Source: Marinomonas ostreistagni (GTDB taxonomy: Bacteria > Pseudomonadota > Gammaproteobacteria > Pseudomonadales > Marinomonadaceae). From it: a stretch of DNA of 64,000 nucleotides. The first letter of the stretch is position 1. Each line of letters begins with the position of its first letter. Made by a program: the position numbers and the translations under genes. The notes beneath the pieces were generated by a model. It did not search any database. It saw only the letters and a list, made by a program, of their open reading frames with translations, and had not been told where the DNA came from. Below are positions 38,036 to 46,674 of the stretch, piece after piece. The stretch lies in the NCBI RefSeq assembly GCF_016888445.1, contig NZ_JAFEKF010000004.1, forward strand, positions 1 to 64,000, in the 5' to 3' direction.

Positions 38036-38790
38036 TTCGTATTATTGCGTTAACTGATGCAGGGCAAGCGTTAGGAAAGCGTCTGGAAGCGTTACTGTCA
38101 GACAGCCAAATGCACTTTAAGCCTAAGCCGTTTGCTGAGACCGTGCAGGCCTTTTTTGGCAATGGTGATTCGTTGATCTTTATCTGCGCCACAGGCATTG
38201 TCATGCGTACCTTAGCGCCGGTTATTGAGAGCAAGCTACAAGATCCGCCAGTGCTGGTATTAGACGAACTGGGGCGCTTTGTTATTCCCTTGTTGTCAGG
38301 TCATGAAGGTGGTGCTAATCAGTGGGGCAGTGAAGTGGCTGAGGCACTGAATGCAGAGCTGGTGATGACTACAGCCAATGCTTATCTGAATCCTGTCTAT
38401 ACGCTGGGTATGGGGTGTGAGCGTAACTGCCCGTTAGAGTATTTGGAAAGCTTGATGCTTGAAGCCCTAGCGCAAGCGGATTTAAAGCCTGAACAGATTG
38501 CAGGGCTGTACAGCATTGATCTCAAAGCCGATGAAACGCACTTGATTGAGTTGGCTGAGAAATATCAATGGCCTTTTATCACTTACGATGCCGAGGCGCT
38601 TAAGACCGTAGAGCCTTTATTAAGTACGCGCTCTGAGTATGTGTTTAAAACGGTTGGGGTGTATGGTGTGGCCGAGTCAGCGGCGCTTGTGGGTGTTCAG
38701 AATATGACGCAGACGAGCCCAGAACTTTGCTTAAATAAAATCAAAAACCCCAAAGCCACCTGTGCGGTGGCTCGGGCCTATCAGTCCTGA
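38032..38790 (+). CDS. cbiG: Short CbiG, N and C domains without middle
   Basis: A 252-residue CbiG-like protein. CbiG opens the delta-lactone and releases the C20 fragment as acetaldehyde. The N-terminal domain is clear: ICATGIVMRTLAPVI and IPLLSGHEGGANQWG. Soon after comes the C-terminal (CobE-like) domain beginning at GMGCERNCP (about residue 125). Typical CbiG is near 350 residues with a middle domain; here that part appears absent. It is the last gene of the operon. Confidence 0.85.
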   Translation: MIRIIALTDAGQALGKRLEALLSDSQMHFKPKPFAETVQAFFGNGDSLIFICATGIVMRTLAPVIESKLQDPPVLVLDELGRFVIPLLSGHEGGANQWGSEVAEALNAELVMTTANAYLNPVYTLGMGCERNCPLEYLESLMLEALAQADLKPEQIAGLYSIDLKADETHLIELAEKYQWPFITYDAEALKTVEPLLSTRSEYVFKTVGVYGVAESAALVGVQNMTQTSPELCLNKIKNPKATCAVARAYQS

Positions 38791-38822
38791 AATTTTAAAG
38801 CGCTCTTTTTAAAGAGTTCTCT

Positions 38823-39974
38823 TTAAAGCAAGGTAAGGTTTTGTGTCGCCGCACTTAGCGTGCTGGCTTGTTTAGCGAAGCAAAAACGAATTAAGCGCAT
38901 GTCTTCTGGTGGCGTTTGGTAGAACACTGAAATTGGTATTGCTGCAACGCCCGCCGCTTCAATCAACCATAAGGCAAATTCAGTATCTGGCACATCTTTG
39001 ATGGCGCTGTAATCCATTAATTGGAAGTAAGTACCAGGGGAGGGGGTGAAAGAGAAGCGGCTCTCATTCATGGCTTTGTTAAAGAAGTCACGCTTTTGTT
39101 GGTAGAAACTTGGCAGCACTTCATCGTGTTCAGGGTGAGCGTTTAAGAAATCCGCCAGAGCGAGCTGCATCGGTGTACTGGTACTAAAGGTCAGATACTG
39201 GTGCACCTTGCGTACTTCTGCCATCAGTGGCGCGGGTGCAACACAGTAGCCGATTTTCCAACCGGTGGTGTGGTAAGTTTTACCAAAAGAAGAGACCACC
39301 ACGCTGCGCTTCGCGAGTTCTTTGTGGCGCAATACGCTTTGATGCTCCGCCCCTGCAAACACAATGTGCTCGTATACTTCATCGGATAACACCAACAAAT
39401 CATGCTGATTGGCAATGGCATAAAGTGCGTCTAGATCGTCGGCTGAAAACACTGTGCCGGTCGGATTATGGGGCGAGTTGACGATGATGGCTTTGGTATT
39501 GGGGGTAATCGCATTAGCGACCGTTTGCCAGTCAATGGCAAAACTTGGAGGAAGTAGAGCGATATGTACTGGTGTTCCACCATTTAAGCGAATCGCGGGA
39601 TCGTAGGAGTCGTACGCAGGGTCAAACACAATGACTTCATCGCCAGAGCGAACAAAAGCTGAGATAGTGGCAAACAGAGCTTCGGTGGCGCCAGAGGTTA
39701 CCGTGATGTCTGTATCTGCATTGGCTTGATAATCGTAGCAGCGCGCTAGCTTATCACCGATTGCTTGGCGTAGTGTGGGCACACCAGTCATCGGAGCGTA
39801 TTGATTGGCGCCTTGCTGAATATAGTGATCCACTCGATTTAATAGCTCGCTAGGTCCATCAAAATCAGGAAAACCTTGGGATAAATTGATGGCTTGATGC
39901 TTGGCAGCCAATTCAGACATCTGCGTGAAAATGGTGGTGCCGGTACTAGGCAATTTACTGTCGAATTGACGCAT
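38823..39974 (-). CDS. Methionine aminotransferase, YbdL-like
   Basis: A 383-residue class I/II PLP aminotransferase. It opens with FDSKLPSTGTTIFTQMSELA and INLSQGFPDFDGP, as in YbdL, an enzyme that prefers methionine, histidine and phenylalanine. The PLP lysine is in SSFGKTYHTTGWKIGY. Further conserved parts are NSPHNPTGTVFS and LSDEVYEHIVF. It converges on the cobalamin operon with a 32-bp gap and no strong terminator. Confidence 0.92.
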   Translation of the reverse strand: MRQFDSKLPSTGTTIFTQMSELAAKHQAINLSQGFPDFDGPSELLNRVDHYIQQGANQYAPMTGVPTLRQAIGDKLARCYDYQANADTDITVTSGATEALFATISAFVRSGDEVIVFDPAYDSYDPAIRLNGGTPVHIALLPPSFAIDWQTVANAITPNTKAIIVNSPHNPTGTVFSADDLDALYAIANQHDLLVLSDEVYEHIVFAGAEHQSVLRHKELAKRSVVVSSFGKTYHTTGWKIGYCVAPAPLMAEVRKVHQYLTFSTSTPMQLALADFLNAHPEHDEVLPSFYQQKRDFFNKAMNESRFSFTPSPGTYFQLMDYSAIKDVPDTEFALWLIEAAGVAAIPISVFYQTPPEDMRLIRFCFAKQASTLSAATQNLTLL

Positions 39975-40122
39975 AAGGCTGAGATTCCTTGTTAAGTGAA
40001 CAGATAATGATCGCTAATGCTAATGGAACATAAAAAATAGATAAATAGTCGTAATCAACTGCTGATTCTCGCGCCCAGCTTTGTTATAAAGTGCACCGTT
40101 CCGACAGAGGAGAAAACAGAAC

Positions 40123-40554
40123 ATGTCTGGAGAACATAACGAGACACAAGGTCGTTTGACAACACGTACCGTAGCAATGCCAGGTGATACTAACCCAGCA
40201 GGCGATATTTTTGGTGGATGGGTCGTATCTCAAATGGATATTGCCGCGGGAATTTGTGCGGGTCAACGCGCTCAGTCCCGTGTCGTGACCGTTGCCTTAG
40301 ACGGTATGAGCTTTATTCGCCCAGTGAAAGTGGGTGATATTTTAGGTGTATATACTTTTGTAAAATCTGTAGGACGCACGTCCATGGATATCCACGTTGA
40401 GGCGTGGGTGCGTCGCGGACGTATTGGTATTCGCGAAAAAGTGACGGAAGGAATCTTTAAGTTTGTTGCTATTGACGAAAATGGTAAATCAATGCCGATC
40501 CCGGCAGAAAAAGATTTGCCAGATTACGTGCATGAAGCAATGAACGAGCTTTAA
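40123..40554 (+). CDS. yciA: Acyl-CoA thioesterase, YciA-like
   Basis: A 143-residue hotdog-fold thioesterase that hydrolyses acyl-CoAs. The family signature TRTVAMPGDTNPAGDIFGGWVVSQMD contains the catalytic aspartate, followed by SRVVTVALDGMSFIRPVKVGD. It starts after GAGGAG and is a single gene ending at a strong terminator. Confidence 0.93.
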   Translation: MSGEHNETQGRLTTRTVAMPGDTNPAGDIFGGWVVSQMDIAAGICAGQRAQSRVVTVALDGMSFIRPVKVGDILGVYTFVKSVGRTSMDIHVEAWVRRGRIGIREKVTEGIFKFVAIDENGKSMPIPAEKDLPDYVHEAMNEL

Positions 40555-40572
40555 TTACTTTGTATGACAAGC

Positions 40573-40604
40573 AAAAAAAAGCAGCCAATTGGCTGCTTTT
40601 TTTG
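40573..40604. terminator. Bidirectional terminator after yciA
   Basis: Palindrome GCAGCCAATTGGCTGC flanked by A8 and T7. It serves yciA and the converging cheW gene. Confidence 0.93.
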
Positions 40605-40618
40605 TGATTAAAACGCTA

Positions 40619-41131
40619 TTAGATGACGGAACCAATGGCGAGCTGCTCATTATCCGAATCAATCATTTTGTTCAGATCGAGTAGGATGACTAGCTCTTCA
40701 TCTTTTTGGTAGACACCTTGGATAAACATCAAGGCTTCATCGTTGCCGACGCTTGGGCTTTGTTCGATTTCGCCTTGGTATAGGTAGAATACTTCTTTAA
40801 CAGCATCTACCAACATACCAATTTGCTCACCGTCGTGTTCGATAATGATGATACGCGTGTCATCGGTAATGGTGCATTCAGGCAAGCTGAATCGTACGCG
40901 TGTATCGATGACAGTGACTACGTTACCACGTAAGTTCACGATCCCCAGCACATAAGACTGCGCACCAGGCACGGGTGCGATCTCACTGTAACGCAAAACC
41001 TCTTTGATCTGCATTACGTTGATGCCGTATGTTTCATCCAATAATTTAAAAGTAAGGTATTGTAGCAATTCGCCTTTCTTACTTTCTGCTGGCAAGTTTC
41101 CTGCTTCTTTGATCGTCGCTAATTCAGACAT
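40619..41131 (-). CDS. cheW: Chemotaxis coupling protein CheW, solitary
   Basis: A 170-residue CheW, which joins chemoreceptors to the CheA kinase. The CheW domain covers about 22-160, with FKLLDETYGINVMQIKEVLRY, ILGIVNLRGNVVTVIDTR and GMLVDAVKEVF. It is isolated 20 kb from the cheA cluster and differs in sequence from the CheW there, so it probably serves another array, such as the flagellar one. It is a single-gene unit. Confidence 0.92.
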   Translation of the reverse strand: MSELATIKEAGNLPAESKKGELLQYLTFKLLDETYGINVMQIKEVLRYSEIAPVPGAQSYVLGIVNLRGNVVTVIDTRVRFSLPECTITDDTRIIIIEHDGEQIGMLVDAVKEVFYLYQGEIEQSPSVGNDEALMFIQGVYQKDEELVILLDLNKMIDSDNEQLAIGSVI

Positions 41132-41236
41132 GGCTTACACCCATTATCAATCCGGTGATGTACGCTAACGCGCTGCTAATTTGTCTCTCAAGAATAGACG
41201 AAATGCAGCGCATTGGCTTGATAAAATACGTAACAA

Positions 41237-42094
41237 TTAGTTGTCTTGTTGTATGCCTACAACTGTCCAATTGCCCTGAGCATCCGTTAGGCTTTTCTCT
41301 AAGTGCCAGATTTCGTTGGTCTCAACGGTTTGGTCGCCTTCCTTAATCCAGCCATTAAAGCGTAGAGAAATGGAAGCGGTTGAACCGATGAATTCACCAC
41401 GAACTAAATCCACCATTAGAGAGACAACCTCTGTACGAGGTTTGTCAGCGCCGTATTTTGCTCGCTCCTCGCGCAACATAGCACAAACATCTGCGCTAAA
41501 GTAATCACTTATTTCAGCAAAGTTGTTGTCATCCCATGCTTTTTGCAGGGTGATGTAGTGATTTTTGGCTTCAGCAACGAACGCTTGTTCGTTAAAGCCA
41601 GGTGGTAGTTGCATCTCTGGCTGACCGCCAAAGCCTGCCATGCCAGACATCGGTGATGGTTGTACCTCATCACGGGTAGAGTTTGGCATCTCACGGTACA
41701 TGCCGTTGCCGCCCGCAGGACGTTGTGCTTGACGCTTTTTGGCAAAGAAGAATTTGTAAATCAAGAAGCCGATCAGGGCGAATAGCAGAATGTCGCCAAA
41801 AGCTAGGCCATCAAACGCGCCGCTACCCAGTAGCGCTGCAAATAGACCGCCTGCTAGTAGGCCACCTAACAGACCACCACCTAGACCACCTAAAAAGCCA
41901 GACTTCTTCGTAGTACCTGAAGTCGCTGTGGTGCCAGAAGTCGTATTAGATTTGGTTGGGGTTTTGCTGATCGAGTAACTTTTACCGAAGCTTTTGCTGC
42001 CACCTAGGCGCTTAGCTTCGGCAGTCGAGGCAAAGCCACCCATACCAATAGCCAGTACAAATGCCACCAGTAGGGCATATACAGATGTTTTCAC
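41237..42094 (-). CDS. Tim44-like domain membrane protein
   Basis: A 285-residue protein. It has an N-terminal signal peptide ending near ASTAEAK (about residue 28), a Ser/Thr-rich stretch, a very glycine-rich hydrophobic segment (about 66-120, with two probable helices), and a C-terminal Tim44-like domain (about 160-285, QAFVAEAKNHYITLQKAWDDN). Function is unknown in bacteria; a role at the membrane is inferred. It is 14 bp downstream of trpS and likely co-transcribed. Confidence 0.85.
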   Translation of the reverse strand: MKTSVYALLVAFVLAIGMGGFASTAEAKRLGGSKSFGKSYSISKTPTKSNTTSGTTATSGTTKKSGFLGGLGGGLLGGLLAGGLFAALLGSGAFDGLAFGDILLFALIGFLIYKFFFAKKRQAQRPAGGNGMYREMPNSTRDEVQPSPMSGMAGFGGQPEMQLPPGFNEQAFVAEAKNHYITLQKAWDDNNFAEISDYFSADVCAMLREERAKYGADKPRTEVVSLMVDLVRGEFIGSTASISLRFNGWIKEGDQTVETNEIWHLEKSLTDAQGNWTVVGIQQDN

Positions 42095-42108
42095 GTAGTG
42101 TCTCCAAA

Positions 42109-43119
42109 TTAGACGAAGTTAACCAAACCCACAGCGTTACGAAGATCGGCGATCATCGCACGTGCGCGTGTGCGGGCTTTTTCGGCGCCGGCTTGTAGCA
42201 CGGCTTCGATCTCAGCCGGATTGGCCATTAGCTCAAGGTATTTTTCTCGAGGCTCTGCTAGTTGACCATTAATAAGCTCGAAAAGTTCCTTCTTAGCTTC
42301 TCCCCAAGCAATGCCGTCGGCAAATTTTTGGCGCATTTCTGCAGTTTGCTCTGCGCTAGCGAAGGCCTTGTAAACATCAAACACAGTTGAATTGTCTGGA
42401 TCTTTAGGTTCGCCTGGCTCAAGTAGATTGGTCACGATCTTGTTGATGCCTTTTTTGAGTTTCTTCTCAGTATCAAACAGTGGGATCGTATTGTTGTAAC
42501 TCTTACTCATCTTACGACCATCCAGACCTTTCAAGATGGCGCTGTCATCTTCAGCCACCACAGCTTCTGGCATCACAAAGTGCTCACCAAATAAATGGTT
42601 GAAGCGCGAGCCGATGTCACGGGCCATTTCAATGTGTTGGATTTGGTCACGGCCAACCGGCACTTTATTCGCATTGAACGCCAAGATGTCCGCCGCCATC
42701 AAAACTGGGTAACAAAATAACCCCATGTTAACGCCATAGTCTGGATCTTGATCGTTGGCAACGTTGTCATCGACGCTGGCTTTGTAGGCGTGCGCGCGGT
42801 TCATTAAGCCTTTCGCTGTAACACAGGTCAGCAGCCAGTTAAGCTCAGTGATTTCAGGGATGTCTGATTGACGGTAAAAAGTTGCTTTATCTGTATCAAG
42901 GCCACACGCCAGCCATGTCGCAGCGATTTCTAAGCGAGATTGTTTGACACGTTCTGGATCTTGGCATTTGATCAAAGCATGGTAATCAGCCAAAAAGAAA
43001 AACGATTCTGTATCCTCGCGACGACTTGCTTCAATAGCAGGGCGGATCGCGCCAACGTAGTTGCCTAGGTGCGGGGTACCTGAGGTCGTAATACCGGTTA
43101 AAACAATTTCTTTACCCAT
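42109..43119 (-). CDS. trpS: Tryptophanyl-tRNA synthetase
   Basis: A 336-residue class I synthetase charging tRNA-Trp. The HIGH-type motif is [14 protein letters not shown] at the N-terminus and the KMSKS motif is [13 protein letters not shown]. The [14 protein letters not shown] segment is typical. The start follows AAGGGACA. It leads the two-gene unit with the Tim44-domain gene. No leader peptide or T-box is seen upstream. Confidence 0.96.
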   Translation of the reverse strand: MGKEIVLTGITTSGTPHLGNYVGAIRPAIEASRREDTESFFFLADYHALIKCQDPERVKQSRLEIAATWLACGLDTDKATFYRQSDIPEITELNWLLTCVTAKGLMNRAHAYKASVDDNVANDQDPDYGVNMGLFCYPVLMAADILAFNANKVPVGRDQIQHIEMARDIGSRFNHLFGEHFVMPEAVVAEDDSAILKGLDGRKMSKSYNNTIPLFDTEKKLKKGINKIVTNLLEPGEPKDPDNSTVFDVYKAFASAEQTAEMRQKFADGIAWGEAKKELFELINGQLAEPREKYLELMANPAEIEAVLQAGAEKARTRARAMIADLRNAVGLVNFV

Positions 43120-43225
43120 TGTCCCTTACTCAATCATATAAAAAGGTGTGTGTACCCTATCATAAAAGCCCAGGTATACGTAGCCTAAAACCGCGTCCAA
43201 TTTGTTGCCTTTAAGACCTATGATA

Positions 43226-43840
43226 TTAGGCGGTTTTAATACGGCGAAAGGTCAGATTGATGCGTGCTTGAGTGGCTTTTTTTGTGGTCGGGAGTTGGTG
43301 TAGCCAATGTTGCTGGGTTTGGCCTTTCATAATCAGCAAACTACCGTGCTCAAGAATCACAGAGCGGGTTTCTTTTGACTGCTTATGCTTAAACGAAAAC
43401 TTGCGCTCACAACCTAAGCTTAATGAGGCGATAGCCCCCTGCTCAACTAACTCTTTTTCTGCGTCACTGTGCCAAGACATGCCTTCGCTGCCATCGTGAT
43501 AAAGATTGAGTAAGCAAGAGTTAAAGTATTCACCACTGTGTCGCTCGATCAAGGCTTTAAGCGCTAACAGGCTCGGGGTCCAAGGTTGTGCGGTTTTGGT
43601 GGTTTTTGAATAAGTGTATTGGTAGGGCTGATCGGCGTGCCAAGCCACTTTGCGCTTGGTGACGATGTGCTTGCCAAAAATAACCGCCTGATCGGGTTGC
43701 CAGTCGATCTCATGGCGCAACGCTTGAAAGTAATGATCGGCTTCAAGAGCATTTAAGATGCTGCCGAAGTAGACCACATCGCCATCATATGGGAGTAGGG
43801 CGATAGTGTCGCTTTGTTCGGCAAACAAATCATCAATCAT
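43226..43840 (-). CDS. alkB: Alkylated DNA dioxygenase AlkB
   Basis: A 204-residue Fe(II)/2-oxoglutarate dioxygenase that removes alkyl groups from DNA bases. The iron-binding HxD lies in GMSWHSDAEKEL; the distal histidine is near QQHWLHQLP and the 2OG-binding arginine in RINLTFRRI. The NLYHDGSEG motif is typical of AlkB. ATG at 43840 is chosen because AAGGAGA lies 9 bases upstream. It overlaps the ada gene by 8 bp, so translation is likely coupled. Confidence 0.92.
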   Translation of the reverse strand: MIDDLFAEQSDTIALLPYDGDVVYFGSILNALEADHYFQALRHEIDWQPDQAVIFGKHIVTKRKVAWHADQPYQYTYSKTTKTAQPWTPSLLALKALIERHSGEYFNSCLLNLYHDGSEGMSWHSDAEKELVEQGAIASLSLGCERKFSFKHKQSKETRSVILEHGSLLIMKGQTQQHWLHQLPTTKKATQARINLTFRRIKTA

Positions 43841-44681
43841 CGGCGGTAGTCTCCTTAAAGTGTCGCGCACTTTCCCAGCCAAGAATGGCTTGCTTGCGCG
43901 TGCGGCCCCAGCGGTAGTCACCAAATTGACCTGATTGACGGATCACACGATGACACGGAATTAAATAGGCGATCGGATTATTACCGATAGCGGTGCCTAC
44001 CGCGCGGGCAGCAGAGGGGTTGGCAATGCTTTGCGCAATCTTGCCATAGGTTGCGACTTGAGCAAATGGAATGTTAAGCAAGGCTTGCCATACATTGAGC
44101 TGGAATGGGGTGCCGATGAGGTGCAGTTTAAGCTGTTGCAGATCGCCGTTTGGATTTACTAGTAGTGTTGCGGCAGCCTCTTGATAAGAGGTGATTTGTT
44201 GCTTGAGTTGGCTTTGCGGGTAGCGCTGCTGCAGTGCAATTAAGGCACTTTTTGGATCATCGACAAACGCGATATAGCAAATGCCGCGTTCGGTATTGGC
44301 GATCAAGCTTAGACCAAACAAGGTCTCGTAAAAATAATATTCTAAAGTCAGGCCGCAGGCGCCTTGTTTGAACTCCCCAGGTGTCATGCACTCTAGTTTG
44401 ATAAAAAGGTCGTGCAGACGGCTGGTTGAAGATAAGCCTGTATGATCACTTGTGTATTGTAATGAGTGCTGCTTAGACAGTAGCTGTTTGGCATGGTCTA
44501 AGGTCAGAAATTGCAAAAACTGTTTTGGGCTAACCCCCGCCCATTCTGTAAAGAGTCTTTGGCAATGAAATGGACTCAGATGAATGGCACTCGCGACATC
44601 GTCAAGACGTGGTTGATCATGCGTATGTTGCGCTAAATATTCGATGGCTAGAGCAATGCGTTGGTAATCATGGTCGCGCAT
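43833..44681 (-). CDS. ada: Ada-like methyltransferase, AraC domain, no N-terminal domain
   Basis: A 282-residue protein with an AraC-type helix-turn-helix (about 5-105, LDDVASAIHLSPFHCQRLF) and an O6-methylguanine methyltransferase domain (about 115-275) with the acceptor Cys in IPCHRVI. E. coli Ada also has an N-terminal zinc domain that takes methyl from phosphotriesters and triggers activation; it is absent here. How this form senses damage is unclear. It is the first gene of the ada-alkB operon. Confidence 0.92.
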   Translation of the reverse strand: MRDHDYQRIALAIEYLAQHTHDQPRLDDVASAIHLSPFHCQRLFTEWAGVSPKQFLQFLTLDHAKQLLSKQHSLQYTSDHTGLSSTSRLHDLFIKLECMTPGEFKQGACGLTLEYYFYETLFGLSLIANTERGICYIAFVDDPKSALIALQQRYPQSQLKQQITSYQEAAATLLVNPNGDLQQLKLHLIGTPFQLNVWQALLNIPFAQVATYGKIAQSIANPSAARAVGTAIGNNPIAYLIPCHRVIRQSGQFGDYRWGRTRKQAILGWESARHFKETTADD

Positions 44682-44803
44682 AATGAGAGTAGTCTCAAAT
44701 CAAATGCAAGGACTCATAATAGTAATGAAACTTGGAGTAGTGTCGACCCGAAACTTGCTGGATCTAAATAGAGAAAAGAGAAGAAATGCGCTGGGTAAGA
44801 AAT

Positions 44804-44879
<76 letters not shown>

Positions 44880-44891
44880 AAATTGGCGGCT

Positions 44892-44920
44892 ATATTATTG
44901 GCAAATAATTGTGGCGTCAA
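44892..44920 (-). promoter_or_regulatory. tRNA-Ala promoter
   Basis: On the minus strand: TTGACG, a 17-bp spacer, then TAATAT, 13 bp upstream of the tRNA 5' end. Confidence 0.75.
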
Positions 44921-45070
44921 TAGTTTTTTTATGAACTAAGACAACTAATTAAAACTGCTAAATGAAAGCTGTACACGGATTGAACTTTTATAACTATTGA
45001 TAGAGTATGTTACAGATAACGTATTAATGCTGTGAGACATGCCAGTAACAAGCAGCAGGGAAGTTTACAT

Positions 45071-46297
45071 ATGGAAATACAAGAACAAGCGCTGGACGAT
45101 CTTATGATGGCGCAACAACCGATTTACGATCGTCAACAACGGTTATTTGGTTATGAGCTGTTGTTTCGCGGAGAGAGTGAGCATTGCGCTGTTTTCGATA
45201 ATGCTGAAGCAGCCACTAGTCAGGTGTTAGTGAATCTATGCATTGGCATCACCGCGCTTGAACCAGAGCGTCGCCAACCCTTCTTTATTAATATGACCAC
45301 AGATTTAGTGGTGTCAGACGCGTTTTTCCCGATTTCGCCAGAGACGGTGTACATCGAAATCCTTGAAGATCAGGAAATTACACCAGAATTCATTGCAGCT
45401 GTGGAACGATGGCATCGCTTCGGTTTTCGCTTTGTATTGGATGATTACCAATTTAAAGAGACGTACGACCCACTGTTACCTTTTATGTCGATGGTCAAAA
45501 TTGATGTATTGGCGACGCCACCACGCACCGTTTTGTCAGACATTAAGCGCCTGCAGAGCTATGACTTAGCGTTGGTAGCTGAAAAGGTGGAAGACGAAGC
45601 CATGTTTAACGATTGTTTAGGGCTCGGCTTTCAATATTTTCAAGGGTACTACTTACAGCGTCCGCAAATCGTTAAAGGCAAGCGTGTTAAAGCCGATGAA
45701 CACAGCGCTGTGCGTTTACTAAATGTACTGCAAAAAGACGATGTCGAAATTGAGCGCGTTGCCAGTATCGTTGGGCAAAACCCAACCTTGGCTTATCAAA
45801 TGCTGCGTTTACTCAATAGCCCCGTGGTGGGCTTGGCACGTCGTGTGGAGTCGATCAAAGAGGCAGTTGTGTATTTGGGGCTGACACAAATACGCCGCTG
45901 GGCGACTTTAATTACTTTAAGCGCGGTACCCACACACAATGTTTCGATATTGCGAGTGCTATTGATTCGCGCTCGTTGTTGCGAACTGTTGGCGCAAAAG
46001 TCTTCTAATATCTGTTCTGATAAAGCATTTACCGTAGGCTTGATGTCGGGTTTGGACTTGATGCTGGGGATCAATCAGAAAGAGCTTATGGGGCAAATTA
46101 TGCTTCATGATGATCTCAAGTCAGCCATTTTGGAGCATAAAGGGCCCTTGGGTAAGTTACTATACAGCGCAAAAAGTATCGAAGAAGAGCGCTGGGATCG
46201 TATTAGTGTCATGCCCGCTAAAATCCGAGGCACGGTAAATCATGCTTTCTTTGATTCCTTACAGTGGGCCAATAAAATTATTGATACCATAAATTAG
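45071..46297 (+). CDS. EAL-HDOD signalling protein (YuxH/CdgJ type)
   Basis: A 408-residue protein with an N-terminal EAL-like domain (about 10-205) and a C-terminal HDOD domain (about 210-390, VERVASIVGQNPTLAYQMLRLLNSP type). In the EAL part the signature motif is replaced by ELLFRGE, and the catalytic set is incomplete, so it is probably not a c-di-GMP phosphodiesterase. Family members such as CdgJ act in motility and biofilm control. The ATG at 45071 follows AGGG. Confidence 0.88.
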   Translation: MEIQEQALDDLMMAQQPIYDRQQRLFGYELLFRGESEHCAVFDNAEAATSQVLVNLCIGITALEPERRQPFFINMTTDLVVSDAFFPISPETVYIEILEDQEITPEFIAAVERWHRFGFRFVLDDYQFKETYDPLLPFMSMVKIDVLATPPRTVLSDIKRLQSYDLALVAEKVEDEAMFNDCLGLGFQYFQGYYLQRPQIVKGKRVKADEHSAVRLLNVLQKDDVEIERVASIVGQNPTLAYQMLRLLNSPVVGLARRVESIKEAVVYLGLTQIRRWATLITLSAVPTHNVSILRVLLIRARCCELLAQKSSNICSDKAFTVGLMSGLDLMLGINQKELMGQIMLHDDLKSAILEHKGPLGKLLYSAKSIEEERWDRISVMPAKIRGTVNHAFFDSLQWANKIIDTIN

Positions 46298-46308
46298 TAT
46301 TTAACCCA

Positions 46309-46336
46309 TTGACAAACCAACTAAAAACAATAGAAT
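46309..46336 (+). promoter_or_regulatory. tRNA-Leu promoter
   Basis: TTGACA (46309-46314), 16-bp spacer, TAGAAT (46331-46336), 18 bp before the tRNA-Leu 5' end. Confidence 0.8.
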
Positions 46337-46354
46337 ACGTCTCACGTTTTCCAA

Positions 46355-46440
46355 GCCAGTGTGGTGGAATTGGTAGACACGATGGATTCAAAATCCATTG
46401 CCTATAAAGCGTGCCGGTTCGAGTCCGGCCACTGGTACCA
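46355..46440 (+). tRNA. tRNA-Leu (CAA)
   Basis: An 86-nt class II tRNA. The anticodon stem ATGGA / TCCAT closes the loop TTCAAAA, giving anticodon CAA. It has the long variable arm of leucine tRNAs and an encoded CCA. The first acceptor pair is a G-U. Confidence 0.95.
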
Positions 46441-46455
46441 TCTTCTAAAGATGCG

Positions 46456-46491
46456 AAAAGCCCCGCGGTTACTGACCTCGGGGCTTTTTTT
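46456..46491 (+). terminator. tRNA-Leu terminator
   Basis: Stem AAAAGCCCCG / CGGGGCTTTT followed by a T run, 15 bp after the tRNA. Confidence 0.88.
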
Positions 46492-46674
46492 GTGTCTGTC
46501 GTTTGTCATCTCATCTATGAGATTCGTTCATGCTGTAGGTGCTTTGTCACCTTGGTCTGTCACGTTCATGGCTAGGTTTGCCTGCGTATTTCGGATACCA
46601 TGACGCGCCATATTAGGCTGCAATCGGCAAATAGTAGGCGATTGGGTGCATGTGAGTAAAAGCAGGTGGTAGAT

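Noticed and set aside
46361-46603. Open frame beginning inside the tRNA-Leu gene
   Set aside because: Its first codons are the tRNA itself and it continues through the tRNA terminator. An artefact.
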